From Syntrophosphaera sp035450685 (GTDB lineage Bacteria; Cloacimonadota; Cloacimonadia; Cloacimonadales; Cloacimonadaceae), in NCBI GenBank assembly GCA_035450685.1, contig DAOTNF010000001.1, positions 62,001 through 126,000 of the forward strand: 64,000 nucleotides of DNA, in the 5' to 3' direction. Below are positions 26,603-34,727 of this stretch, one piece after another; position 1 is the first letter of the stretch; every line of letters starts with the position of its first letter. The notes beneath the pieces were generated by a model. That model saw only the letters and a list, made by a program, of their open reading frames with translations, was not told the origin of the DNA and did not search any database. The position numbers and the translations under genes are program-made.

Positions 26603-27793
26603 ATGATTGAAGTTATCAACGACAAATGCGTGGGTTGCGGAGCCTGTCTTAAAGCATGCGCTTATGACGCCATCCGCGTGACGGACAAACTTGCCAGCAT
26701 CGATCTGGAAAAATGCACACTCTGCGGAGCCTGCGTCCAGGCTTGCCCCTTCGACGCCATCGTGATCCGCAAGAAAAGCGGCGAGACCGTGGACAAAGGC
26801 GACTATCGCGGCGTCTGGGTCTTTGCGGAGCAGCGGGACGGCGAGATTGCCCCCGTGGTTTTTGAATTGCTGGGCAAGGGGCGCGAACTTGCAGACCAGA
26901 TGGAACAGGAACTCACCGCCGTCCTTTTCGGCTCGGGGATCGAGGGCCTTTCTTCCGAATTGATCGCCTATGGCGCCGACCAGGTGATCGAGGTGGACGA
27001 TCCCGAGCTTAAACACTTCCGCGACGAACGCTATGCCAAAGCCCTTACGGAGCTTGCTTTGAAGTATAAACCAGCGGTGATCCTGGCGGGAGCCACGGTT
27101 ACCGGCAGGTCCTTCATCCCGCGGGTGGCCATCCATCTGCGCACCGGCCTGACCGCGGATTGCACCGGGCTGGAATACGACGCCGAATCGGGCAACCTGC
27201 TGCAAACCAGGCCTGCCTTCGGAGGCAATATCATGGCCACCATCGTCACTTCCAACCACCGCCCCCAGATGGCTACCGTGCGCCATAAGGTGATGAATCC
27301 CCTCACCCGGGACGACTCCCGCTCCGGCGTGGTTATCTGCGAGCAGATCGTGTTCGATTTTGATGACGAAACATCGGACTGGCTTGGATTCGACAAAGAA
27401 CTCACCAATCTGGTCAACATCACAGAGGCGAACATTATCGTCTCAGGCGGCAGAGGCCTGAAAGAGGCAAAGAATTTCGCCTTACTGGAAGAGCTTGCCC
27501 ATGCCCTGGGCGGAGCGGTGGGCGCCTCACGCGCCGCAGTGGATGCCGAATGGATTCCCTATTCCCATCAGGTCGGGCAGACCGGCAAGACCGTCAAGCC
27601 CACCATCTACATCGCGGTCGGCATTTCCGGCGCCATCCAGCACCTGGCGGGAATGTCCTCGGCGGATTATATCATTGCCATCAACAAAGACCCCGACGCC
27701 CCCATCTTCAAAGTGGCGGATCTCGGCATTGTCGGCGACCTCTTTGAGGTGGTGCCAAAGCTCATCAAGAAGGTGAAAGAGCTGCGCGGCTGA
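26603..27793 (+). CDS. etfA: Electron transfer flavoprotein alpha subunit with ferredoxin domain
   Basis: 396 residues from the ATG after CAGGAGAAAG. The first ~60 residues carry two [4Fe-4S] ferredoxin motifs (Cys9, 12, 15, 19 and Cys38, 41, 44, 48), as in CarE-type and other anaerobic Etf alpha subunits. Then follows the EtfA N-terminal domain, and a C-terminal FAD domain with SGGRGLKEAKNF, VGASRAAVDAEWIPYSHQVGQTG in part, and ISGAIQHLAGM. It would accept electrons from an acyl-CoA dehydrogenase or perform electron bifurcation with ferredoxin. The beta subunit, normally just upstream, is not here; a disturbed AT-rich segment is in its place. Confidence 0.93.
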   Translation: MIEVINDKCVGCGACLKACAYDAIRVTDKLASIDLEKCTLCGACVQACPFDAIVIRKKSGETVDKGDYRGVWVFAEQRDGEIAPVVFELLGKGRELADQMEQELTAVLFGSGIEGLSSELIAYGADQVIEVDDPELKHFRDERYAKALTELALKYKPAVILAGATVTGRSFIPRVAIHLRTGLTADCTGLEYDAESGNLLQTRPAFGGNIMATIVTSNHRPQMATVRHKVMNPLTRDDSRSGVVICEQIVFDFDDETSDWLGFDKELTNLVNITEANIIVSGGRGLKEAKNFALLEELAHALGGAVGASRAAVDAEWIPYSHQVGQTGKTVKPTIYIAVGISGAIQHLAGMSSADYIIAINKDPDAPIFKVADLGIVGDLFEVVPKLIKKVKELRG

Positions 27794-27812
27794 AGCCGGG
27801 GGAGCTTTTGCC

Positions 27813-28433
27813 TTGCTCAACGTCTGCGAGATATTCTACAGCCTGCAGGGCGAATCCACGCTCAGCGGCAGGCCTTGCGTCTTTATCCGCCTGAGCGGCT
27901 GCAATCTGCGCTGCTCCTATTGCGATACCCAATACGCCTTTGCCCCGGGCAGGGAGATGGACATTCCCCAGATCATGGCCAAGGTGGCGAAATATCCAGC
28001 CCGACTGGTGGAGATCACAGGAGGGGAACCAGTCTGGCAGGATGAAACGCCACGACTCTGCGAGGAACTCTTGGAGGCGGGATATCAGGTGATGCTGGAG
28101 ACCAACGGCTCCCTCTATCTGGAAGACATCCCCGCCCAGGTGATCAAGATCATCGACGTCAAGTGTCCCGGCAGCGGATGCGCGGACAGCTTTATGAAGT
28201 GGAACCTCAAGCTGTTGCAGCCGCATGACGAACTGAAGTTCGTGCTCACCAACTATCAAGACTATCTCTTTGCCAGGCAATTTATTAAAGACAATTCCCT
28301 GGAGTCCCGCACCCTTCTTTTTTCACCGGTCACCAGCGTGCTGCCAGCCCAAACCCTTGCCCAATGGATGCTGGATGACGGCCTCACGGCAAGATTGCAG
28401 TTGCAACTGCACAAGATTTGCGATCTGAAGTAA
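27813..28433 (+). CDS. queE: 7-carboxy-7-deazaguanine synthase
   Basis: 206 residues from a TTG start preceded by GGGGGAGC; no nearby ATG fits. A short radical S-adenosylmethionine enzyme: cluster cysteines Cys30, Cys34 and Cys37 in SGCNLRCSYCDTQYAF, the substrate-binding LQGESTLSGRPC before it, and EITGGEPVWQ as the cofactor strand. It makes the ring-contracted base on the path to queuosine or archaeosine-like deazapurines. It lies 19 bases after etfA and may share a transcript. Other que genes are not in the window. Confidence 0.93.
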   Translation: MLNVCEIFYSLQGESTLSGRPCVFIRLSGCNLRCSYCDTQYAFAPGREMDIPQIMAKVAKYPARLVEITGGEPVWQDETPRLCEELLEAGYQVMLETNGSLYLEDIPAQVIKIIDVKCPGSGCADSFMKWNLKLLQPHDELKFVLTNYQDYLFARQFIKDNSLESRTLLFSPVTSVLPAQTLAQWMLDDGLTARLQLQLHKICDLK

Positions 28434-28526
28434 ATAATGCTTTCCCTCTGGAGAAAAATACAGCAGCTTCCTCAACTTGCGGCACTGGCTATCATTCGCA
28501 ATATCAGGAGCTTACGTGATCATCCT

Positions 28527-28559
28527 TAGGTATTCCCTAAAGAAGTTAAGGATGACCTA
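28527..28559. repeat. Decayed family A palindrome, copy 3
   Basis: TAGGTATTCCCTAA and TTAAGGATGACCTA are partly complementary (three mismatches) and the left side is preceded by ATCATCC. The outer flanks typical of the longer copies are missing. Confidence 0.6.
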
Positions 28560-28759
28560 CGCTTGACACATGGAAGACAAGGGGATGGAAATGGGGGCGG
28601 AGGCAGTCGCAGAGGGCGGATTTGTGACATCCGCGGCGCAAATACGAGTTCGGGGTTTATCATGCAGCCATCAAAAGAAAGCGAACTGTATCTTTGGGCT
28701 CCGATACGCTCATGCCTTACTGATCACCAATTGATGGCCGGGTAATATATGCTTCGGCG

Positions 28760-28806
28760 GTCGGTCAGCGATCAATGGGCGGTCAATGAGCGATCAGCGT
28801 ATGAGG
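28760..28806 (+). repeat. GATCA-rich repeat family C, copy 2
   Basis: CGGTCAGCGATCAATGGGCG is followed by GTCAATGAGCGATCAGCG and TATGAGG. Same unit order as 18479-18521. Confidence 0.6.
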
Positions 28807-28890
28807 GAGCTTCGGGGATAGATTATGGTTGGCCTCCGCTGTGAAGGAGGGGCATGCAGACACGGTTTCCGTTCCTAATTGTTGGCGGGC

Positions 28891-28919
28891 AAAGAAAAAG
28901 GGCGGCGCAACGGCCGCCC
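28891..28919 (-). terminator. Intrinsic terminator of the purS-mutL operon
   Basis: On the minus strand GGGCGGC, a six-base loop and GCCGCCC are followed by TTTTTCTTT. It lies about 25 bases past the stop of the 376-residue protein. Confidence 0.85.
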
Positions 28920-28942
28920 CACGCGTAACTTATCTATTGGGA

Positions 28943-30073
28943 TCAGGTTTCGATCACTTCCACGTTGGCACGTGGGATGATCATCTTGGTTCCATCTTCA
29001 AACTGGGCTTCCAACACGCGCACCAGGGTCTCCGACTCCACTTTGGTTAGCTCTTCGGGCAGGGAGATGACCTTGGCGATCTTGCCAAAGTTGGGCTGGC
29101 GGATCACGCGGATCAGGGTGCCCGGCTCCAGCACGGGCATGGTGGCTTCTTTGGTCACCAGTTCCTTTTCGTCAAAGTCGAGTGGGATGATGATCTCAGG
29201 TCTGATCACGCCGGCGCGGATTTGGGTCTTGCCGTGGATCGAGGTCTTGTGTCCATCAAACTTTTTGAGTAGTTCAAAGGTTTTTTTGGCCATGTCGATC
29301 TTGCCAAAACCCTCGGTGCAGACAATTGTGAGGCCGATGTTTTCATGGCCGGTGATGGCTACGCCGATGTCGTGCCCAAGCAGCATCTTGATGTCCTGGT
29401 CGTCGATTCCGCCTGTGATGATGGCTTTCACTCCGTTCTTCCGGGCTGCTTCGATGGCATCGAGTGTGATGAAAGAACCGGAGACGATGATCTTGCCCTG
29501 GCAGGATTGGTCGATCTGCTGGGGGTTGATCTGGTCGGCGGGGCCCTTGGCCAGGACCTTGATCTCGCCGATGGTTTCGCCGCCGATGCCGAAGATGCCC
29601 TGGATATAGGCGCTCTTGTTTTCGATGATCACGCCTTCGTCTTCGATCACATCGGTAACGATGCCGTCGATGAAGGCTTTCACCTGCACTGGCACGCGTG
29701 GTTCACGCAACAGTATCTGGCCGGTGACGGAGGAGATGTTTTCCACCTCACCTTCCACGGGAGAGCGCACTTCATTTTTGAAGAGTCCCGTGCCGAAAAG
29801 GCCTTTGGTCTCCGCCAGGATGGTTTCTTTGGTGATCTGCTGGCCGACTTCGATCTTGATAAAATTGACCAGTTGGGCCGGCGTAACGCCCAGCTTGTTG
29901 GCCAAATTGAAGGGCACCACTTTGCCGGGCAGCAGGGTTTCCGCCACCACGTCCTCGGCCTTTACTTTATCGCCTTTTTTAACAAGGACTTTGCCCTTGA
30001 GGGGCAGGATGCGTTCTTTCTTGAGAATGATGCTGTCGGTAACGGTCAATCCAGCTGAATATGCTTGTCCCAT
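28943..30073 (-). CDS. Conserved protein linked to MutL, unknown function
   Basis: 376 residues from an ATG after GGAGGAAAGA, 9 bases downstream of mutL. I do not recognise the family. No signal peptide or membrane segment is seen. The N-terminal ~60 residues (LPLKGKVLVKKGDKVKAEDV) look like a barrel-sandwich (biotinyl/lipoyl-like or RnfC-like) fold, and a second such stretch is near residues 120-165 (VRSPVEGEVENISSVTGQIL). The middle (about 195-290) has SGSFITLDAIEAARKNGVKA and IITGGIDDQDIKMLLG, an alpha/beta nucleotide-like pattern. The C-terminus (about 325-370) resembles a KOW/SH3-like barrel (GKIAKVISLPEELTKVES). Linkage with mutL suggests a helper of a B12-dependent mutase; this is inference. 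Confidence 0.8.
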   Translation of the reverse strand: MGQAYSAGLTVTDSIILKKERILPLKGKVLVKKGDKVKAEDVVAETLLPGKVVPFNLANKLGVTPAQLVNFIKIEVGQQITKETILAETKGLFGTGLFKNEVRSPVEGEVENISSVTGQILLREPRVPVQVKAFIDGIVTDVIEDEGVIIENKSAYIQGIFGIGGETIGEIKVLAKGPADQINPQQIDQSCQGKIIVSGSFITLDAIEAARKNGVKAIITGGIDDQDIKMLLGHDIGVAITGHENIGLTIVCTEGFGKIDMAKKTFELLKKFDGHKTSIHGKTQIRAGVIRPEIIIPLDFDEKELVTKEATMPVLEPGTLIRVIRQPNFGKIAKVISLPEELTKVESETLVRVLEAQFEDGTKMIIPRANVEVIET

Positions 30074-30082
30074 TCTTTCCTC

Positions 30083-31945
30083 CTATGACAGAATCGTTTC
30101 GGGATACGCTTTGAACTCGCGCATCCATTTCTTGAGCATGTCTATGCGTTGGGCCTTTTCCGTGGGCAGCACGAAAGGCTGGCGTCCGCGCGTATCCAGC
30201 ACGATGCCAACCGTTCCGCCGTGCAGGTCGATATTGAGTTCGCGGTTTTTGTCCTTGTCCAGGATCAGGCCGCCATGAGTTTTCAGCGAGGCTTTGGCTA
30301 CTTCGCCAATACCGCAGGGGATGAGCCGCACTTCGCCAAAGGGGATATCCTCTTCCCAAACGCTGCCATCGGGCATTTCCAGCCTGGCGTGGAGGGCCGG
30401 TTTGCCGATCTTGCTTTTACCAACCGGCGCAACGCAGGTGCCCAGATAGACCATGCAGTCTTTGCGGAACACTTCGGTGGCCGCTTTGGTGCTGATCTCG
30501 GAGAGCACTCCCAGGTGGGGCATCATGAAGATGCTGTCCACCGCCAGGCGGGTGATTCCTTCCGGCAGGAAGGCGTTGATGAGCAGCATCACGGTCTGGT
30601 TTCTGCGTGGAGCGTGGGAAAGCACGCCGCCGCTGGCTACCAGCAGGTCGAGGGTCATCATGTTGACGATGGTGGCCCCGGAGGTGGACTGGCTGAAGGC
30701 CTCGGAGATATCGCGCTGGCGCTGCATGCCTTTCAGGCCGCTGGCAAACTCTTTGTGCTGTTCAAAAGCCAGGCGCAGGGCTTCGATGGCGATCGCCTGT
30801 TCCAGCACCAGTTCTTCCAGCAGGGAGGGGATGGTGGTGGGGCGGATCATCTTGTTCTTGATCATGTTGCGCAGTTCGCTCTCATCGATGTCGAGCGGCA
30901 CCCAACGCATGATGTTGGGCAGTCCGGCAGAGGCCAGAACGTTGGAGATGCTATAGCTCATGCCCAGGTTGGCGCTCACGGTGCGGTTGAAGATGAAGTC
31001 CTCGGTAAAGACGGAAAAGACGTCTGTGGTGGCTCCGCCGATATCCACGCCCAGGACTTCGATGTTCTCTTCCCTGGCGATGGCTTGCATGATGTTTCCC
31101 ACGGCGGCGGGGGTGGGCATGATGGGCACCGTCTCGTGATCCGGGCCCTGGCACCATTCCATCAGTTTATTGTAGCCTGGCGCCTGCTTCATGACGTGTT
31201 CCATGAAGAGGTCGTGGATCTTGTCACGGGCGGGGCCGAGGTTTTCGATCTCCAGTTTGGGGCGGATGTTGTCGGTAACAATGAGGTCCACCTTGTCCTT
31301 GAGGGAGTTGCGGATCTCATCCTGGGCATCCTTGTTCCCGGCGTAGATCACGGGCAGCTTGTAGCCGGAACCGAGACGGGGACGGGGATCGGCCGCGCTG
31401 ACCAACTCCGCCATTTCCACCACGTGTTTAACGGTGCCGCCGTCCTCTCCGCCCGCCATCAGGATCATGTCCGGGCGCAGTTCGCGGATGCGTTCGATCT
31501 TTTCGTGGTTCATACGGCGGTCGTTGCTTGCGATCAGGTCCATCACAATGGCGCCCGCTCCCAGAGCGGCACGTTCGGCGCTTTCGCCTGTCATGGAAGC
31601 CACCACTCCGGTGACCATCATTTGCAGGCCGCCTCCGGCTGAGGAGGTGGAAACATAGGCGTCCACGCCAACATCGCCTTTGCGGGGGATCACAAACTCG
31701 CCGTTTTCCATGAATTTGATGTTGGGGTTCTTATACTTGAGGCGGGCCAGCTCCTCCAACTCCTGGGTGGCGTTGATGACGCCCTTGGTAACGTCGTTGA
31801 GCGGGGCTTCCACCGTGGTGGGAGCTTCGCCGCGGATGGTTTGGCGGTATTCGCCATCCACCCATTCGATCAAAATTGCCTTGGTTGTCGTGCTGCCACA
31901 GTCAGTGGCGACGATGCGGGTCAGGCGTTTCTCATCGTATTGCAT
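30083..31945 (-). CDS. MutL/GlmL-type reactivating ATPase for a B12-dependent mutase
   Basis: 620 residues of the ASKHA (actin-like ATPase) MutL family, distinct from the DNA-repair MutL. Phosphate 1 motif VATDCGSTTTKAILIEW near residues 12-28, the second phosphate loop VLGVDIGGATTDVFSV near residue 298, and MILMAGGEDGGTV near residue 165. Such proteins sit with glutamate mutase and with D-ornithine or lysine aminomutases and are thought to swap damaged cobalamin. No mutase is encoded in the window, but kdd-kamA-kamB lies 6 kb away, so lysine 5,6-aminomutase or ornithine aminomutase elsewhere is a likely client. The ATG follows GGAGGAATA. Confidence 0.9.
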   Translation of the reverse strand: MQYDEKRLTRIVATDCGSTTTKAILIEWVDGEYRQTIRGEAPTTVEAPLNDVTKGVINATQELEELARLKYKNPNIKFMENGEFVIPRKGDVGVDAYVSTSSAGGGLQMMVTGVVASMTGESAERAALGAGAIVMDLIASNDRRMNHEKIERIRELRPDMILMAGGEDGGTVKHVVEMAELVSAADPRPRLGSGYKLPVIYAGNKDAQDEIRNSLKDKVDLIVTDNIRPKLEIENLGPARDKIHDLFMEHVMKQAPGYNKLMEWCQGPDHETVPIMPTPAAVGNIMQAIAREENIEVLGVDIGGATTDVFSVFTEDFIFNRTVSANLGMSYSISNVLASAGLPNIMRWVPLDIDESELRNMIKNKMIRPTTIPSLLEELVLEQAIAIEALRLAFEQHKEFASGLKGMQRQRDISEAFSQSTSGATIVNMMTLDLLVASGGVLSHAPRRNQTVMLLINAFLPEGITRLAVDSIFMMPHLGVLSEISTKAATEVFRKDCMVYLGTCVAPVGKSKIGKPALHARLEMPDGSVWEEDIPFGEVRLIPCGIGEVAKASLKTHGGLILDKDKNRELNIDLHGGTVGIVLDTRGRQPFVLPTEKAQRIDMLKKWMREFKAYPETILS

Positions 31946-31956
31946 TATTCCTCCGC

Positions 31957-32358
31957 TTATTCAGCATTCTTATCTTTAGTTTTGAAGGTTCTGGCAAAAA
32001 AGGCCTTGATCCGGTTGCGGCGGCGCTTGCGTTTGAGGCGTGCCGCAGCCCTGCGTTCGCGGTTGATTTCTTCATCAAGCTCGTCAATGCGGTTGATCAG
32101 GCGTTTCAGGTATGCCTCATTCTGGATGGTGAGGGCAAAATTCTGGTATTTTTGGGAGTCAAAGATCATCTCGGCAAAGGGCAGCACAAAATACATCGCC
32201 TGGCTGGCAATGCCGTGCAGGGGATACAACGATTCCAAGAGCAGGATGCCCGCCGAGCCCAGATGGCGCTCCGCGATGAAGCGCGCCACTTTCTCGATCA
32301 TCTCGGTGGCTTCTTTGTCATCGATGGTGGTCTTGTATTCCTGATATTCCCTGTTCAT
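31957..32358 (-). CDS. Small helical protein, unknown function
   Basis: 133 residues. N-terminal two-thirds is helical with TEMIEKVARFIAERHLGSAG and LPLHGIASQAMYFVLPFAEM-like hydrophobic helices (LYPLHGIASQAMYFVL is the core), followed by a charged coiled-coil (LINRIDELDEEINRERRAAA) and a strongly basic end (RLKRKRRRNRIKAFF). No signal peptide. It lies one base after comF and 11 bases before mutL, in a tight operon. Homologues of MutL-linked operons may share it; I do not recognise it. Confidence 0.7.
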   Translation of the reverse strand: MNREYQEYKTTIDDKEATEMIEKVARFIAERHLGSAGILLLESLYPLHGIASQAMYFVLPFAEMIFDSQKYQNFALTIQNEAYLKRLINRIDELDEEINRERRAAARLKRKRRRNRIKAFFARTFKTKDKNAE

Positions 32359-32359
32359 C

Positions 32360-33088
32360 TCAAACCGCCCTGGTAGCTGTGAGCACCAGCACTTTGGCCG
32401 CGCCGCCGGACTTCAGGAGTTGGGCAATCTCGTTCACAGTGCTGCCGGTGGTGAAGACGTCATCCAGGAGGATCACTCTTTTGCCGGCCAGATTGGCGTT
32501 ATTGCGCAGCGCGAAAGCTCCCTGCAGATTTGCCCTGCGGGCAGCGGAGCTCAGGTTGGTCTGGCTAAGGGTGTTTATTTTGCGGAATACTGGTTCTCCA
32601 TAAGGAAGCCCAAGCTCGCGCGCCAGATTACGGGCGATCAGCTCCGACTGGTTGTAGCCGCGGTCACGTTTGCGGACGTGATGCAGGGGCACAGAGCTTA
32701 CCAGGTCGTAGCCTTTGGCAAAACGCCCGGCGGCTGGTATGTTGAGCAGCGCATTGGCGAAAAACCTTGCGGGAGAGCGCAGGGAGTTGTATTTGAGCTG
32801 GTGCACGAGGCTTTGCACGGGATCCTTGTAAACATAGGCGGATCTGGCAAGATCAAAGGCAAAATCGGTCTCGGAGCAGGCGGGGCAATTGTAATCCCGC
32901 AGGGGAGAACCGCATTTATCACAGTAGTTTTCCAAAATTGGCTGGGCGGCAAGGATGCAATCCCCGCAGAGAACCTGAGCCGCAGAATCTATCCCCGCGC
33001 CGCAGTGCAGGCAGGTGGGGGGAAAGAACAGGTTATCGAGAGCTGTCAAAGTGGTCTTCAATTGCAGCGAAAATCTCTCGGCCGTCAC
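32360..33088 (-). CDS. comF: ComF family phosphoribosyltransferase-like protein
   Basis: 242 residues from a GTG start that gives a 56-base overlap with purQ; a later start would shorten only the first few residues. The N-terminal part has a Zn-binding set (CLHCGAG, CGDC, CDKCGSPL, CPAC). The C-terminal phosphoribosyltransferase domain carries the PRPP loop VILLDDVFTTGSTVNE near residue 195 and KRDRGYNQSELIARNLA before it. ComF takes part in DNA uptake in competent bacteria; in many others its role is unknown. Placement with purine genes is noteworthy because its fold is a purine/pyrimidine phosphoribosyltransferase. Confidence 0.92.
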   Translation of the reverse strand: MTAERFSLQLKTTLTALDNLFFPPTCLHCGAGIDSAAQVLCGDCILAAQPILENYCDKCGSPLRDYNCPACSETDFAFDLARSAYVYKDPVQSLVHQLKYNSLRSPARFFANALLNIPAAGRFAKGYDLVSSVPLHHVRKRDRGYNQSELIARNLARELGLPYGEPVFRKINTLSQTNLSSAARRANLQGAFALRNNANLAGKRVILLDDVFTTGSTVNEIAQLLKSGGAAKVLVLTATRAV

Positions 33089-33728
33089 GGCTTACAACTC
33101 CCTCTGTGCTTGCTCTTTCAGGATGCGGCATCATGCCCAGGACGTTGCGCTGGATATTGCAGATGCCGGCAATATTGTCCAAAGACCCGTTGGGGTTTGC
33201 TTCGGATGTAGCCGCGCCATCCCGGTCGCAATAGCGGAAAATGATCTGATCGTTGTCTTGCAGGCTTTTCAGCCTTTCGGGATCGATGAAAAAGTTCCCC
33301 TCTTTATGGGCAATGGGGATGTCCAAGACTCTGCCCACAGGGATGTTGCGGGTGAACGGGGTGTTTGCGTTTTCCACGCGGATGTATTGATGCTGGCAGA
33401 TGAAGGTGAGGCCGGAATTCATAAGCAGCGATCCGGGCAGCAAATCGCATTCCGTAAGGATTTGGAAGCCGTTGCAGATGCCCAGAACCAGTCCGCCGGA
33501 TTCGGCGAAAGCGACCACTTCATTCACTATGGGAGAGAAGCGCGCCAGAGACCCGCAGCGTAGATAGTCGCCATAGGAGAAACCGCCAGGCAGCACCACC
33601 AGATCGGGATTTTGCAGGTCGCGGTCCTTGTGCCAGACCAGATTGCTGGTGTGACCCCTCTCGCTAAAGGCACGCTGGGCGTCGCGGTCGCAGTTGGAGC
33701 CCGGGAAAGTGATCACGCTGACTCTCAA
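33033..33728 (-). CDS. purQ: FGAM synthase glutaminase subunit
   Basis: 231 residues from a TTG start, just after the purS stop. Glutamine amidotransferase class I: oxyanion region VLPGGFSYGDYLRCGSLARFSP, nucleophile Cys in GLVLGICNGFQIL (about residue 86), and the catalytic His-Glu in GMMPHPERAS near the C-terminus. With PurS and PurL it converts FGAR to FGAM in purine synthesis. PurL is not in the window. Confidence 0.96.
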   Translation of the reverse strand: MRVSVITFPGSNCDRDAQRAFSERGHTSNLVWHKDRDLQNPDLVVLPGGFSYGDYLRCGSLARFSPIVNEVVAFAESGGLVLGICNGFQILTECDLLPGSLLMNSGLTFICQHQYIRVENANTPFTRNIPVGRVLDIPIAHKEGNFFIDPERLKSLQDNDQIIFRYCDRDGAATSEANPNGSLDNIAGICNIQRNVLGMMPHPERASTEGVVSRDGREIFAAIEDHFDSSR

Positions 33729-33729
33729 G

Positions 33730-33987
33730 TTAGACCGTCCCCATCTTTTCTATGGTATAGGTGAAGTTTTCGGTGTTTGGATTGGCAAGCAGGTCTGCGC
33801 AGATTTTTTGCACTTGCTCTTCAACCGCCTGTTCATTGTCGTCATCAAAGCTGATCTCGATGTATTTGCTCACTCTCGTCTCCACCACCTTGACGTATCC
33901 CAGTTGATGGAGGGAATTGCTTACGGCCTTGCCCTGGGGGTCAAGAACGTTGGGTTTGAGGCGGATGAATATTTTAGCTTGCAGCAT
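33730..33987 (-). CDS. purS: FGAM synthase subunit PurS
   Basis: 85 residues, the usual size. AKIFIRLKPNVLDPQGKAV opens the protein, and QKICADLLANPNTENFTYTI closes it, both typical. PurS bridges PurQ and small PurL. It is the first gene of the minus-strand operon purS-purQ-comF-unknown-mutL-unknown, reading from about 33987 to the terminator at 28900. Confidence 0.95.
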   Translation of the reverse strand: MLQAKIFIRLKPNVLDPQGKAVSNSLHQLGYVKVVETRVSKYIEISFDDDNEQAVEEQVQKICADLLANPNTENFTYTIEKMGTV

Positions 33988-34170
33988 GGGCGACCTTCAA
34001 ATTATTAGTGATATTCCACTTCTTTGTAGAACATGGTTTTAGTCAACAGTTTTTTTGTCCGGGCAGACAGTGAGCCCAGAGGGTTGGTTTCCAAACCTGA
34101 TACTATTTCGTTTACGTTATTACAACTGGCCACCATTCCACCATTCCACCTTTCCACAGCCCTTTCAGGG

Positions 34171-34318
34171 CATAGCACCTATATATTATGAGGGGTGGCC
34201 CTCATTTGCATCAGCCTATCCAGCCTGGGTCTTCCTGGGGTCAACCTTATAATTTATAAGGATGACCTAAGGATGATGGCATAAAAGCCAGTCGCAGCAA
34301 AGGAGGGCGCTATGAAGG
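34171..34318 (+). repeat. Palindromic element family A, copy 4 (long form)
   Basis: Left end CATAGCACCTATATATTATG, then a GGGTGGCCCTCATTTGCATC stretch, the core palindrome (34239-34269), AAGGATGATGGC, and the right end AGCAAAGGAGGGCGCTATGA. The orientation matches copy 1. The left and right ends share only the short inverted match CATAGC / GCTATG. Confidence 0.8.
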
Positions 34319-34402
34319 TTATTGCGGATTATATAGGATTATTTATGCGGTTGTCAAGGAATTGATGCCGGTTGTTTTTAGGCTGGTGGTTGTTTGAGGC
34401 TT

Positions 34403-34477
34403 CAAAAGACTGGATCACGGGTCAAGCGGTTCACGCAGATTTACGCGGACAAAAGGCGCAGATTGCCGCGGATTGGT
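34403..34477 (-). repeat. Dispersed repeat family B, copy 3
   Basis: CAAAAGACTGGATCACGGG continues through TCAAGCGGTTCACGCAGATT and TACGCGGACAAAAGGCGC; it is the reverse complement of the blocks at 1663 and 18298. Confidence 0.75.
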
Positions 34478-34684
34478 ATAATAGGGGTTAGGTATATGCC
34501 GCTTGTTTTGGTCTGCACTCTTGCCTTTATCCTGTTCTTTTAATTCGTATTAATTCGAGGATGATTATTCTCAAAGGAACCTTTCCACCATTTCACCTTT
34601 CCACCTTTCCACGGGTAACACAAGAGAATGTCAGTTTAGAAATTGTATAAAGTAGCTTGATGAAAGCGAAATGGTATGAAAAGA

Positions 34685-34706
34685 ACCCCCTGGTCGAGCA
34701 GGGGGT
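34685..34706 (-). terminator. Intrinsic terminator after lpxA
   Basis: ACCCCCTG (34685-34692) and CAGGGGGT (34699-34706) pair around a six-base loop. On the minus strand the hairpin is followed by TCTTTTC. It lies 22 bases past the lpxA stop. Confidence 0.75.
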
Positions 34707-34727
34707 CGCTGTCATAAGGTAACTCTA

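Larger units (their letters stand above)
28434..28942. other. Gene-free spacer with repeats between converging genes
   Basis: About 500 bases with a decayed family A palindrome (28527-28559), a family C repeat (28760-28806), and a terminator serving the minus-strand operon (28891-28919). No gene is supported. Confidence 0.7.
33988..34727. other. Gene-free, repeat-rich spacer
   Basis: About 740 bases between lpxA (which ends at 34728) and purS. It holds a full family A element (34171-34318), an inverted family B repeat (34403-34477), and a terminator for lpxA (34685-34706). No gene is supported. Confidence 0.75.

Noticed and set aside
28434..28942. CRISPR-like array from the GATCA units
   Set aside because: Units are 10-12 bases, irregular, without spacers or cas genes.
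30149..31642. 497-codon plus-strand frame opposite mutL
   Set aside because: Its His/Gly/Gln/Asp-rich composition is typical of an antisense shadow of a GC-rich gene; mutL has clear ATPase motifs.
34055..34252. 65-codon plus-strand frame between purS and lpxA
   Set aside because: It overlaps the family A repeat element and has no family likeness.
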